Translations under genes and position numbers: made by a program
Notes under the pieces: model-generated
The model's database searches: none
The model's input: only the letters and a program-made list of their open reading frames with translations
What the model was told of the DNA's origin: nothing
Part shown: positions 11,566 to 24,138 of the stretch, one piece after another
Layout: each line of letters starts with the position of its first letter
How positions within the stretch are numbered: position 1 is the stretch's first letter
Assembly (NCBI GenBank): GCA_037893245.1
Contig: JBAIAA010000704.1
Location: 620,001 to 684,000, forward strand
Source: Crossaster papposus
Taxonomy: Eukaryota > Echinodermata > Asteroidea > Velatida > Solasteridae
Direction: 5' to 3'
DNA length: 64,000 bases

Positions 11566-11814
11566 CTAATAATCTGTAAGGTCTTTGTCACATTGTATGT
11601 GTACATAGGGACTTCCAAAATTACACTGGTTTTCATTCAATTTTTGTATAGGTAGACCTATGTCGTACTTAACTTTCGGCTTAATTACATTAGTGGCCTG
11701 CTGGAGCTTGCTTGGTTGTGCTGGTGCTCTGGAACTGCTGTTGTCTTGCTTGACAGCTTTCTTTCCAATGGCCAAACTTCCCACAGAAGAAACAGCTTCC
11801 TCTGCCCAGGTCAT
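11566..11814 (-). pseudogene. Possible gag-like remnant of the Ngaro-like element
   Basis: An 82-codon minus-strand open stretch upstream of the reverse transcriptase (EEAVSSVGSLAIGKKAV ... KVKYDIGLPIQKLNENQ). Its place matches the first ORF of DIRS-order elements, and the Ser/Lys-rich composition is compatible with it. I see no zinc knuckle or firm motif. Confidence 0.3.
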
Positions 11815-12057
11815 CGATGGACTGATTAAACTCGAATTGACGTCCAGTATTCCCTTCTCTTTTCCGCTTCCAGCGACTGAGTAAACGAGTTCTGCAACTC
11901 TGTGTGACTCTGTCTGAATGTTTTTAAGATTTCTTCAATATCTTCCTTGGTAGCGGCCGTCATGGTACAAGTAGTAGCAGTAGTACATGAAATGTATATC
12001 GGTTAACAGTGTAATAGCATACATATACATGTACAGTGTGCATGTAGTAATGGAGGT

Positions 12058-12195
12058 AATAAATTAGCACGTCTGTTCAATGGTGCGAGCCAACGTGAAG
12101 TGACGCTCACGCCACACCCCATTACCCTATTCTTGTACATACCGTGGAGAAACCAAATATGCTAATTCACCGGGGGAGCTCAACCGCATATATTG
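12058..12195 (-). repeat. A1 copy of split direct repeat (5' terminus of Ngaro-like element)
   Basis: Direct repeat of 6172-6310 at the opposite end of the element. Host spacer sequence (tttagtcataatcatttt) resumes directly after it, which places the element's 5' border near 12203. Confidence 0.8.
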
Positions 12196-12538
12196 TTGTC
12201 TTTAGTCATAATCATTTTTACACGAGTGTTAGTTTCAAGATTCTGTTAATTGAATTCTGCTACGAAAGGTCAGACTATTTCATTGCTTTGTTGTTTGAGT
12301 TTTATGGTTTTAAAGGTTTTGTATCTGTCTTAATAGAAAAATTAGAAATCATTTAGTCCGTCAGACTATTGGGCTTCTTTGTAGTGTTTAGTAGGGTTCG
12401 GGTCGGCGTGCCGATGCCAATAAGCCACTCCTCGGCCAGCCACCGGTGGTTCGCCGGTGGCTAGCAGTCTGGGCAGTGTGCTGATGAATCTACCTTTTAA
12501 GACACGCCGGTTTGTAGAAAGTTTACCTGATAGTCAAA

Positions 12539-12604
12539 GTAGCCGATTGGTTAATAGGTTCGCTAGCTACAGTTTTGAGCCAGGGTTTGAATCCTCAGAA
12601 ACTA
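12539..12604 (+). repeat. tRNA-like (Leu/Ser-type) pseudogene or SINE head
   Basis: An A-box-like tagccgattggttaa and a B-box-like gggtttgaatcc are spaced as in a tRNA. Versions before genes C and D read TAGCCGAGTGG, closer to the consensus. No full cloverleaf can be drawn, so it is a derived or dead tRNA sequence. It belongs to the duplicated spacer. Confidence 0.5.
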
Positions 12605-13472
12605 TAGATGTAAATTATGGTTGTATCGTAGAGTATACACGTAAATGAATAAACGAAGAAAACAAAACAAGAACGCCGGCCGATAGGTGTTACAAAACTC
12701 AACCACTTTAGTTCAATTACCTGACCCTTTATATAGGGGAAAGATAAATCATGTGCGTAAGGATACAAGTAAGTAATCCCAATAAAATAGTCCCAACAAT
12801 TAACATATAAATAGATATCACAATTATATACTTTTGAATGAAAACAAGTTTTCGTCATTCTTTTTTTTCTCCAATGGTGCCATTATGCTCTACGTGTAAA
12901 GATTGATATTGAAGTTACTATTATGCTTTGCGGGTATTTGGGATGATCGTCTTTGGTTTTTTTAAATATTTGTTACAATTAGCAAACAAATGTTTACTCA
13001 TAGGCCCTACCTCTGTAACAACATTTTTTTAAACAAAATTATATTTAAATTTACTTTGGAAAAAAGTGAAATCTATTTTAATCTTATTAATAATCTGTCC
13101 AAAATTGGACGAATTTATCGGCATCCCGTGAACGAATGTTCTATCATAATTATCGTGGCCCGATGAGTTCAAGTCATCCGTTGTCCGAAATTTGCAACAG
13201 GGGAATCTTTCAAAAGTATTTTGTCATATTTCAGTGTGTAAACAACGAGTTACTCGTAATATGTTTGTAGAGGAAGGCAAGCAACGTACATGTATAAGGT
13301 CACCGGTGAAGAATACGCTTTGTGTTTGATCGGAAAAGGTTTAGCAAACAAATTAGCTAAAACTGTCTAAATAGGCCCATGTACTGATGGTGTCACACTT
13401 TGTTTACTTGCATGCTTTTCTATGGGGCTACGAAACCATCATCCTCACCAGGCTGCCATAAATACACAGAGG

Positions 13473-13661
13473 TTATTGAACCATAGAGAGTTTGCCTTCC
13501 TCAATGGTTGAACCTATAAAACTCGTCACTTTGAAACTTGACGTATGGCTTATATCAATGCCATGCACAACGAAATGTTCTAGCATTACGGGCTGTGGAT
13601 TGCAGTCACATGGCTTGCCTTTACCTTGCCCTTCCGCGTCACAATAGAGGCAGTCACGCAT
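13473..13661 (-). other. Antisense open frame in the 5' flank block (doubtful)
   Basis: A 62-codon minus-strand frame ([13 protein letters not shown], Cys-rich) is partly kept in the copies before gene C (27973-28326) and gene D (44912-45280, 122 codons). It has no recognised domain. The frame survives in three paralogous flanks, but the block itself is recently duplicated, so this is weak evidence for a gene. Confidence 0.15.
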
Positions 13662-13893
13662 TAGTGACCAACGAGTGAATTTCTCGTCTAGTCATGGAAT
13701 AGCAACCAGCGCATTAACTTTGAACTTTCGAGTTGCAGTGTTGTTGAGACTTACCATTTCCGTTTTTATAGATAAAAAACAAACTTTAAAAATTCTTTTT
13801 CTCTGGTTATTTGCGAAAGTCGCGCCAGCTAGTAACTAGGAATAAGTTGAAAGATTTAGTAAAATATCACACGAAAGGGAACAACGTAATAAC

Positions 13894-15826
13894 ATGGCGC
13901 TAGGTTCGGGTATTTTGCAAGGTTTGACCGTAAATTTCCGGGTTCATGACAGACATGCCATGGCGGATTTTGCTGTCATATTTCTGCTCGTATTGACTGG
14001 CTGTTCCAAGATATCAGGTAAACATCTTTGTATCATTTTTATATCTAATTTGGAAAACTTTGTGAAATTGGAAAATGTATTTTATGCTATTGTTATTATT
14101 ATTGTTATTGTTTGTTAATATAGATTTCCCAGGATTTTTAAAAACATTTTTCATTGAAAATCACCAACTCTCACATTTAATTTCGTTTGAAACAAATCCA
14201 GACGCTTTTACCAAACTGATTTAGTCATTTATCATTCAATTTCAACGTTTGGTCACTCTATTTAAACATTGTCTCGGCAATATTCCTGTACAACCGCGAC
14301 TGGCACCTATGATAGAAAAATGAATTAATAGAAGAAATACAAACAAGTACAATATTCCCAATATATATATTATTGCTCTCAACAGGTGACACAGTACACC
14401 TGACAATGGTCACGCCCACACCTTATGGGGCGGGGTCCCCACAGACCTCAGCTAGCATCAGCTGTTTCCGTAGCAGTCCTGATAATAATATCACGCTGAG
14501 CTTTGGCAGACCGTTCCAGATAGGTCCAACAGGATATTCAATAATAACATCTACCACCCTCCCTATTGGTAGTATGGAAACAGTGAATGGACAAATAGTC
14601 ACACAGGATCTGACCACCAGTAATAATGCCACTGGGTGGTTTTATTGTGAAGGTTCCAATAGAGGGTTAACAACCAGGGTGTATAGCATCATCCACAATC
14701 TGAGCAGTAAGTAAACTCATGGACATCACAATGCCAAGATGAATAAAGAAACAATTGATGACTGTTAATGAATTAAGATCATTTTTCAATATCTGTATTT
14801 TACCAATTGTATTGACTGTTTGTGCATTGCCTAGGCAGGTGGGTCCAAGTTAACGTCATCTGATGAAAACATATTCAATTGCACTCCAGTTGTTATCGGT
14901 TGCCATGTGTTTATCACCATTTAGCGCTAAAAAAACCCCAAAAAACATTCCAGATATTAATTTTGTTTTACATGAACGAAGCCTAAATAGAAACAAAGTT
15001 AGGTTTTACAATCATGGATGCCGAAAAAAGAAAAACGGCGTTCGTTTTCAACTGGCGTCGGGCTTTTCATTTTTTGTTTCGCGATCGCCGTTCTGCGATC
15101 GTGAGTTTTTTTAAATAAAATTAAATTATTCGGAACAATTAAAAGATATTTAGCGCAGTCATTTGTCTAGATGCCTAGAATCATAATTTACTTTCAAATA
15201 AGTAAGATATTTCTTAATAATTCGGTAGTAAAATCTTTCGATATCTGTAAATGGTGTATCCTACATGTAAACAGTTTACTAAACATAACCTAACTTTGGA
15301 AGGTTTTTAAAACCTTTGCTTCGTCTTCGTCTTTGCTTTAGACTGAGAAGCAAATAGAAATGAAAGCAAATGGAAATGTTTAAACTATTGGGTTCATATC
15401 AATCGATTAAATGTTTCTGATGAAACACAAAATGCACCAGAATTGTGTTGGGGTTCTCGCAGTTGGGAGCCTAAAATCGCCTTCAGCTTAAAACGAAGAC
15501 GAAGCCAGGGACTCAAAAAAGCCAATAGACAGCCCTCCAAACTTTTGTTTAATTCCTCTTTCACATAACTTTTAAAATTGCAGGAATATTTGAGCCTCGT
15601 GATGGAGTGGTGACAAAGACTGTCAATGCAGGAGAGAAAGTTGACCTCATGATTGACTTCGTCGATGCTGGGTTCATGTATTCTTTTCTATGGTGTAGAA
15701 TCAGAAATGAAACTGCCAAAACTGTTGATGTTGCACAATACCGTGATGGAGATTTTTGTGTCATTATACAGAGTGGTCTGCCAGCTACCAATAATACCTT
15801 TAGTATGGCCAGAGTCATAGTCAGAG
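13894..15826 (+). CDS. Gene B exons 1-3: signal peptide, Ig1, Ig2
   Basis: Exon 1 (13894-14017) starts MALGSGIL. A second ATG at 13960 begins [16 protein letters not shown], a cleaner signal peptide, and is the only Met left in the second first exon of gene D, so the inner start may be the real one. Exon 2 (14386-14706) is a Tie-type Ig1: SISCFRS ... [10 protein letters not shown], recalling the FCEG-x-RG of vertebrate Tie2 Ig1. Exon 3 (15584-15826) is Ig2 ending in ARVIVRG, 36 nt shorter than in gene D because part of the middle is deleted. Confidence 0.8.
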
Positions 15827-18800
15827 GTAAGTACAAAACAATCGTAATCTTTGCAAACGCTTATAGGTAGATGTATAGGTAGAGTTAGAAATAATAATGT
15901 TATCCGCTCTTCAATAGTTTTTAGTAATGCAAAATAGGCATAGAAGCGCGATCTAAGTCGTACCTGATAACACTTTATCAGAATATTATTAGTCAAAAAA
16001 GAATACAAAAGAACAGCACAAACTATGATTGCAACATCTACTTTTAAAAATTAAGATTCCTCCATCTACAGAATCACTAGGTTTGTTATTTTTAGTGTTG
16101 TTTAATCCTTATCTTGCACGCTCAATATATTTTTAATATTTCTTCTTTTTCTTTGAGTGTGAGGGGGAGTATTGTGTACAAGATGAAGGGTGAGTGGGAA
16201 ATGTCGGTAAATCGGAAAAAAGTCTGCAAATCAGAAATTTAAAGAAAACGGGTGACAGGGTCCCTTTCTCTCTTTATCAGCCTCCTATTTGTCTTAAGCC
16301 ACGCTTAACAAGCTCCCTTCTTTAGAATATTACTGTTGTTTCGGTCACTCTTCTGTTTTACAGGGTGTGTCGCAGGAAAGTGGGGTCCTATTGACTGTGT
16401 AGGGGTGTGTGATGTGTGCTACAATGGAGGAGTGTGTGATGATGAGACAGGAGATTGCATCTGCCCACCAGGATTCATGGGACCAAACTGCCTCACAGGT
16501 AAGCTCATTGCTTGATGACTGTCTGTTCATCCGTCAGCCTGTCAGGCTGGGTGTGTGATCTGTGCTACAATGGAGGAGTGTGTGATTGCATCTGCCCACC
16601 AGGAGGATTCATGGGACCAAACTGCCTCACAGGTAAGATCATTGCTAGATCACTGTCTGTCCATCCGTCAGCTTGTCTTAATGGGTGTGTGATCTGTGCT
16701 ACAATGAAGGATGCACACATTATTTGTATTGACTTCTTAGTATAAATGTATCAAATTTGATTTCTACAGCTTGTGGCATGCATAGATTTGGCTGGGAATG
16801 CGGGTTCCAATGTGGAATTGGTAACGTCATTCAGAGTTGTACAGGGAGCCAGTTTGGTCTGCCAGACCCCTATGGGAACAGCTGCATCTCGGGATACCAT
16901 GGCAGAGACTGTGATGAAAGTAAGGACATGTAGGAACTGCATGTATACTTTTGATTTGTAGATCCCAAGTGTGCAAAGTAAGATATGTTGCAATAAAAGG
17001 ATATATAAAAACAAATTATATCTAAACTTAATACTAATAATAGGTTATGTACAAATTAATACAATGCTGTATACATTAGGTATCCAGCTATTACATCACA
17101 GTGAACAAAAATACAATAATTGTCATGGTTAAAAGAAGTGCGTCATCGTCATCTAGATGACGTACGGTAACAGCGTGACCTCTGGATAGCACATAAATTC
17201 CAGTGAAAAATGAGCTTTGATTAATTATCTTCAAACCTTACACTGATATTGCGGAGGTAACAGTTCAATCGATCTCTGGCTGTGCTCCGTGGTCATATAG
17301 GGTCGTTATATGCCATCGACTCGACCACGTTGTAGCCGCATCCTTTGCAATTCAGCTAATCAGCTGCGAGTAAGGATGATTAGCCCCCGAATTATTATTA
17401 AAGTCTCAGTTAACTACATCCCATCTCACTGTCACGCCTCTCAAATAAAAGATCTCTCTGTGCTCTTTAATTTGACACCACATTTGTTGTTGTAATGCTC
17501 GTAGTTTAACAGTTTTTTGTAAATGTTTATTTTCTTCAGCCATGTTTACTTTTGCGTGGAATTGCCTTTTTAATGATTTCTGAACAACAAAAAGTACCCC
17601 TTTTAAGTAGCAACATCTACAACATAAGTTCTTTTAGCACACTATCCTCAGTGACAGTATACTCTTGACAGTTCAACTTGTCGGAAATTTAGCAAACTTG
17701 TAAACTGGCCTTTGCTTTGAAATCAATGGAACATGGCTTCTGTGACTGAGGAAATGCAAATAAGATGTCATAAGTTAATGAACTATGCATATTTGACATC
17801 TTTTACATGATCTCCTTGTGTATTACATTTTGTATTTCTGTTTTAGTGTGTCCTTCTGAATCCTTTGGTGCTGGATGTACCCAGACCTGTCACTGCCAGT
17901 CAGGACAGTGTAATCGTTACACAGGGAAGTGTGAAGGAACACCCAGTGGATGTAAAGCAAGCTGGTCTGGTACAAACTGTCAGAGTAAGTTGCCTGATAT
18001 CATCTTTTTTGTTGTTCAAGCAATGCAGAAATAAATCTGTATCCGTGCTACCAGCTACAACCTCTGTCTAGATGTCTGGGGCTGCGTTTTATTCACATGA
18101 ACAATGCAGACGTTCTAGCCTTCAGGGACGTTCGCTATTTTGTGTGGACGTTCATTAATTGGAAAATTGTTCACGTAGTTAGCAAACGTTGGCAACCTTG
18201 AGTGGAACGCATCTCATCTGGTCATCGTGTATTCATGGCGGTTCTGTGGGTATCGTTTTCTATGTGCATTCCCACATTTAACTGTTTGTGGTTATTAAAT
18301 TAGACGTGTAACCGTTGTTTTGCGGTTACAGTTTAACGGTTAATCGTAACCAACATTAAAAAAAAAAAATGCATGGGCGCCTGCATTGCATATTGGCGCT
18401 GCTTCCTCAAGGAATTTAGTGTGTGCGCGTAGTACGTGTTGACAATCGCAGTTCTGCGATTGCTAATTGTCTGCATTTTATAAGCCGACTGGCTATATGT
18501 TAGATAAGCTATCAGAAATGTCCATACAAAATGTAATCAATTGTACTATTTGTGACCTGCTCCAACGAAACCCACGGCAAGTTGACAATTGGTGGGGTTT
18601 CTTTTATTTAAAAAAAAATAATAAAAAAATTAAATAAAACATAACAACAAAATAAAATTAAAAAAAATAAAAATAACCGAACAGGAAAAAGTAACCGTGT
18701 AACCGTTATACGGTCGGTTAACCGTGTAACCGTGTAACCGTTGCAGGCTTAAACTGGACACTGCCCATTTCTTTTCTGAATTTCTAAAAGTCTAAGAATC

Positions 18801-21800
18801 AAAATGTGAAAACAGACCTTATTGCCTGAACATTAGTCTGTGGTTGTTCACGGTGTCACTGTTTGTGTGCAGTCCCGGATGTTTGCCCTGTTGGTTACTA
18901 TGGAGTTGACTGCCTGAGTAAGTGTCACTGTCTCAATGACACAGCTTGTAACAATGACACTGGTTACTGCAGTGGATCAAACGGTGGATGTGCAACAGGA
19001 TTTGAATGTATATCAAGTAAGTAAAGTATTATCCAAGAGAAAATTGTTGTCATTTTACAGATTTTGTATGTCACAGTTATGTATTTGCATTAACTATAGC
19101 TGTAGCATGCATGGGACTGTACCATTACCCCAAAGTGAAAAACAGTAATTTGTTGGTATGTTTAGGTGAATATTAATAAGACCTAATAATGCAATAAATG
19201 TTAACTATATTGATGTTGGATTGTTTTAATTGAAATGCGTGATTACTGTGTATTTCAGGTTTGCTCATAGATTGTGTCTGTATTACATTGTATCTAAGGT
19301 TCAGGAGCATGTCCTGTTGGATTGTATAGGTTCAATGGGGTCTGCACAGCACCCTGTCATTGCCTGAATAATGCAGCATGTCATTCTAGCTCACGGTACT
19401 GTGTAGGATCAGATGGAGAATGTGAAGCGGGATTTCAGGCATATGCCGGCACTAGAAACAACTGCCTGTTTGGTAAGCAATTGTCATTTGTTTGGATGGG
19501 CAATACCATTGATAAATAGCTCTGCTTTGCCATTGGTTTCAATTTCAAACTAAAAACACTTGCATTTTGTGATCAAAATCAACCAAAATAATTTGCTTTT
19601 TAAGTTGTAGATATTTGTTTCTTCTTCACCTTAATTAAAGGTAGGATAAATTATTTGCAGATATTGAAAACAAATTACTACCGAATTATTAGAAAATATC
19701 TTACTTATTTGAAACTTAATAATGAATGTAGGCATCCAGCAAAATAATTTCGCCAGATATCTGTAATTGTTCTGAGAAATTGAATTTGTATTTGTTTTAA
19801 TCACGATCGCCGGACGGCAAAAGAACCACTGCCCGACGCCGGCTAAAAACGAACCTGTTTTTCTTGCTTTTCTTAGCATCTATGATTGTAAAACTTTGGA
19901 CAGGTCAGTTAAACGATATTTACAATAAAATACTGACCCCTTAAATTCACCCAGTCATGATAATTCAACAATTACCAATGGTGTATCCTACCTTTTAAGC
20001 ACCATCTACATTCATGAGAGGTTACATTAATCCTTTCTCTTGTTTACACTATAATGCACTTCAAAAGTCGCGTAAAATAAACATATTTTATACATGGCAC
20101 TGCAAATCACATCAAGGTAAGCCACATAGAACCGCAGCTCAACTAGGTCATGCTGAGTCTATACTGGGTATATCACAATGACACAGGCAAATACATCAAT
20201 GTCCATTCACGAACTACAAAAGTGCAATTCACTGTACACGGAAAGAATCGTTTAAGGCACTGCATCTTGCGATTGCGAAAAAACAAGAATAACATAAGAA
20301 TAATTGCTCGACGCCGGTTGAAAACAAACGCTGTTTTTCGTGCTTTTCTCGGCATCCATGATCTTCGTACAGTTCAGTTAAACGATATTTACTATAAAAT
20401 ATAACCCCCAAATTCACCCATTCATGATAATTCAAGCAATTACCAATGGTGTATCATACCTTTAACTGTAAAGGCAATAGAGTCAATGCCCTTCTGGAAT
20501 GAAATGAAGGCATCTTTTCTAATTTGTATTGATACAAGTGTAAAAGTAACAACAAAAAAACAATTTTCTTTTCTAGCTTGTTGATTGTTTTCCTGAATCA
20601 CGTGATAACCAAGTACGTGTATAACTGACTTTAAGGAGTTATAAAAGACAAATACAGGAACTCGGATGTTTTGGTTTATCACCAAATCTCTCGCAACCAG
20701 CTAGTTAAAACTTTAGTCACAACCAAAACAAATGTATAGCGGAATTAACAATCTATTGCATTAATTCACAAAAGTGTGGCGGTTCTATCCTCGCCTTCCA
20801 CCACTATGACCCGGGTTCGAATCCGGCCTAGGCCAATATGTGGATTGGGTTTTCAGTCCCTGCCTGACTCCGTGGGTTTTTCCCCAGGATATTTTTCTGG
20901 GGTTTTCCTCCCACCTCTAAAACTGTAACTTCTTCACATTAATTATTGAATGAAATAAACAAATTGTTGAATGAAATTTGTTCCCGACGTGAATATGGCC
21001 ATTGATGCTGGTACGGCGTTAAACCCTAAAAACTCACTCACTCACTTAATTCACAAAAACAAACTAATTAACATTTTTGCTTAGCGTATTCTATATAATA
21101 ATCATGCACACATTTATCTGTGCCAAACATATACAAATGGTTCCAGATAATAGACATGGGCACATTTGTTGTGTTGTGATGTTGTGAAAAACAGGGCTAT
21201 TTGTTTGACATACTTTATATTATGGTACGTTTGACGATCTCAAAAGGTACAAAAGCCTCTAAACGCCAGGTAAAAGGCATTGAGCGCTTTATATAAAAGT
21301 GTCGTTTCGTGGCTTTTTTGCGGGAAGTCTTCATTTGTTATTTCCTTTGATTCAGTTCTACCTGTGCTGAGTCAGTCACCCAGTGTATCAGTTACATCTA
21401 CATCAGCTACCGTCAGCTGGCAGCCATGGGATTCCAATGAGATGGACACGGGAGATGGACCAGTCATTGCATACACAGTATATTCCTCCCCTGCATCCCC
21501 CATAGCATGGACTGTTGCTGGTAATGAGACAGTTACCAACCCACCTCAGTCTTCGTTCAGCTTCGCTGTTCAACCACTGGAACTAAACACTGTGTATATG
21601 TTCAGTGTGGCTGCAGTGAGAGAGGGCCCAGGAGGAGAAGGGACAAGGAGTCCTGCAACTAGTGCGACAACCCTATCTGAGCTACCGTCTACACCAACCA
21701 CACCGACCACACCGACCACACCGACCACACCCTCCACACCGACCACACCGACCACATTAACCACATTAACCACCTTAACCACACAAACCACTGAATTGGC

Positions 21801-24107
21801 CACCTCAGACACAGGCTCACCAACTACACACAAAAACACGGCACTGCCTACCACACCACCACCCAGAAGTACCACAGGTAAAGTAGACAGTCATCATCTG
21901 TCATACAGTATAATTATATAGATCTTGGCAAAATGCACTGGTTTTTGTGCGGACCAGGGGCACGTTTAATAGCACATACGTATGCGCTATACCCGTGTAC
22001 CTTTAAAACACATCATCCACAGAATCAACATCTACAATCAACCGCATTCAACCAACCGACCACTAAGATTGAAGGTAAAATTGAGATACATGAAAAGTTA
22101 TGGTTTCTTGATGTTTGTCAACATAAATTAGTTATTGACTGAAAGCAGTATTTATGTTGATTTGTGTTTATAGCAACAACTCCACAACCCACCACAGCTG
22201 GTCCATCGAGCACAGCTCTTATTGCTGTCATTGTCGTCGTCATAATCGTTGTGATTGTCGTGGCTGTGGTTTTAAGTTGTAAACACGTTATAGTAGTGTA
22301 GTAGTTAGGCTTATCGTGTAGCATTCAGTCCTATCGTACAGTATTTGTACATTCTACTGAATCTAAAGTGGAAGTGTCTGATTGCACATTGCAATTATGT
22401 AAAATTGTACACAAATTTTTTTTCTGTGTGTGCACAGTTTTTATTGCTGTCATTGTCGTCGTCATAATCGTTGTGATTGTCGTGGCTGTGGTTTTATGCG
22501 TTTATTTTCGGCATCATCGGAAACCAACAAAACAGCCACCAAAGACACAATCAGCAGGAGAACAGGAACTGGTAGGTGCTATGTTTCAGTTAAATTGGCT
22601 GCTGCGGAGTTATGCAAAATGTTTCAGCTTTAACCTTACGCAGGTGCTCCTTTCAGTTAAATTAATGTTTTGCGTTTTTCCAATAACACCCTTCTCACGT
22701 TTTCGGGATAATTCTATGAAACTCAATGCTGCACCCACATAATACATTGTGCCTCATCTATATATTGTGCCTCATCTATATATAACATTTTGTATCTAAA
22801 TTGTGATCATTTACTGTGTCGACATGGCTTGATTATTGGCTTTTCACAGATCACGTATGTTGATACTGAGATATCTCCAGACAATGTCACCGGGATATCA
22901 GACTATGAGAGGGTTGGTGGTGAATGCACAACGTCGTATGAAGAAGTTGGTATTGACATGCCGCCATCAGCATCAATCTATGATGATGTGAGCCTGCCAA
23001 CTTGGGCAATTAAGTGGGGCATTCCTTGGGAGCACCTGGTGGTTGGCAAGAAGGTCTTAGGCAAAGGACATTTTGGAGAAGTTCGCGAGGGAGCAGTGAT
23101 GGTGGAAGGAGAAGTTTCCAAGGCGACTATTAAGACACTGAAGGGTAAGCACTTGAATATAGCACTAAGCACTAGTTTGGAAATTACCACTGACACAATT
23201 TGAACTGAAAACCTTCTCATTAAGTCCAAAGAACGAGAATAGGGTCGATCGATGAGGCATACGCCATAAATTAGGTATTTCCCAGTTGTTTTGTTCCATT
23301 CAAATTCGAATTTATAAATAATATATTTTCCATAAAATTTTTGTCAATAATTGGTAACAGCAAACACGTCGGCAAATGACCATAAGAACTTCATGGAGGA
23401 ATTCCGGACGCTGACCAAAGTTGGACGGCACCCGAACGTGGTCGGCATTCTTGGTGCTTGCCAACATGAAGGTGGGTAATTGTTTGTAATTATTCAGAGG
23501 AGTTAAGTGCCAATGGTTATACATGTGTTTGATTGCAGAGGTAGTTTGACCACAAGGTTAAAAGCCCCAGTGCATTATTTGTTGGTACAAAACAAAATTA
23601 CTTTACAAATTGTACACAGTTTAATCATGCATGTATATAATGATATCGGTACCGCACGCTTGTACTTTAAGCATTCCGTTTTTACTTCTTTTTATCAGAT
23701 AGTCTGTATGTGGCTTTGGAGTTCATGCCCAACCTGTGGACCTACCTTAGAAAAGCCCGATCCCAGGGGGACGAAAATCAGTCAACTCTGTCTTCTGAGA
23801 AGCTGATTCAGTTTGCTTTGGGTGTTGCCAAAGGAATGCAACACATTGCTGCATTGGGGGTAAGCGTCGGTCCTTGTTTTGGTAGAAACAATATATTGCA
23901 AATGAAACGGTCATAGCGTAGCAGTTCTTTCCTCGCCTTCCTCCGCTGTGACCTGCGTCCGCTGTGACTTGCGTTCGAATCCCGCCTAGGCCAATATGTT
24001 GATTGAGTTTTCAGTGGGATTCTGCGGGTTTTCCCAATGATACATTTCTGGTGTTTTCCCTCCCACGTCTAAAACTGTAACTTCTTCACATTGTCTTCTA
24101 TCACTCT

Positions 24108-24138
<31 letters not shown>

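Larger units (their letters stand above)
5690..12203 (-). mobile_element. Ngaro-like (DIRS-order) tyrosine-recombinase retrotransposon, decayed
   Basis: On the minus strand the order is gag-like fragment, reverse transcriptase, RNase H, tyrosine recombinase. The ends show the split-direct-repeat plan A1 - genes - B1 A2 - B2: A1 12058-12195, A2 6172-6310, B1 6318-6415, B2 5697-5800. The borders are fixed by comparison with the spacers after genes B and C, where 'cgtttaaattgttaac' runs straight into 'tttagtcataatcattttta' without an insert (near 26640 and 38020). There is no integrase and no DDE. The copy is dead: reading frames are broken, the RT box is YLND, and the recombinase is split by another transposon. 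Confidence 0.85.
12204..13893. other. Spacer and 5' flank of gene B (block conserved before B, C and D)
   Basis: The first part continues the post-gene-A spacer interrupted by the retrotransposon. From about 12860 to 13890 the sequence (attatgctctacgtg.., cgggtatttgg, ggacgaatttatcggca, catgcttttctatggggcta, ttgaactttcgagttgcagt) is also found before gene C (27300-28320) and twice before gene D (40270-41270, 44010-45380). It ends at the first exon, so it likely includes the promoter. I see no clear TATA box. Confidence 0.55.

Noticed and set aside
21570-21875. Minus-strand Val-rich frame opposite the gene B stalk
   Set aside because: It is the complement of the ACC-rich coding minisatellite, a shadow of the real exon.
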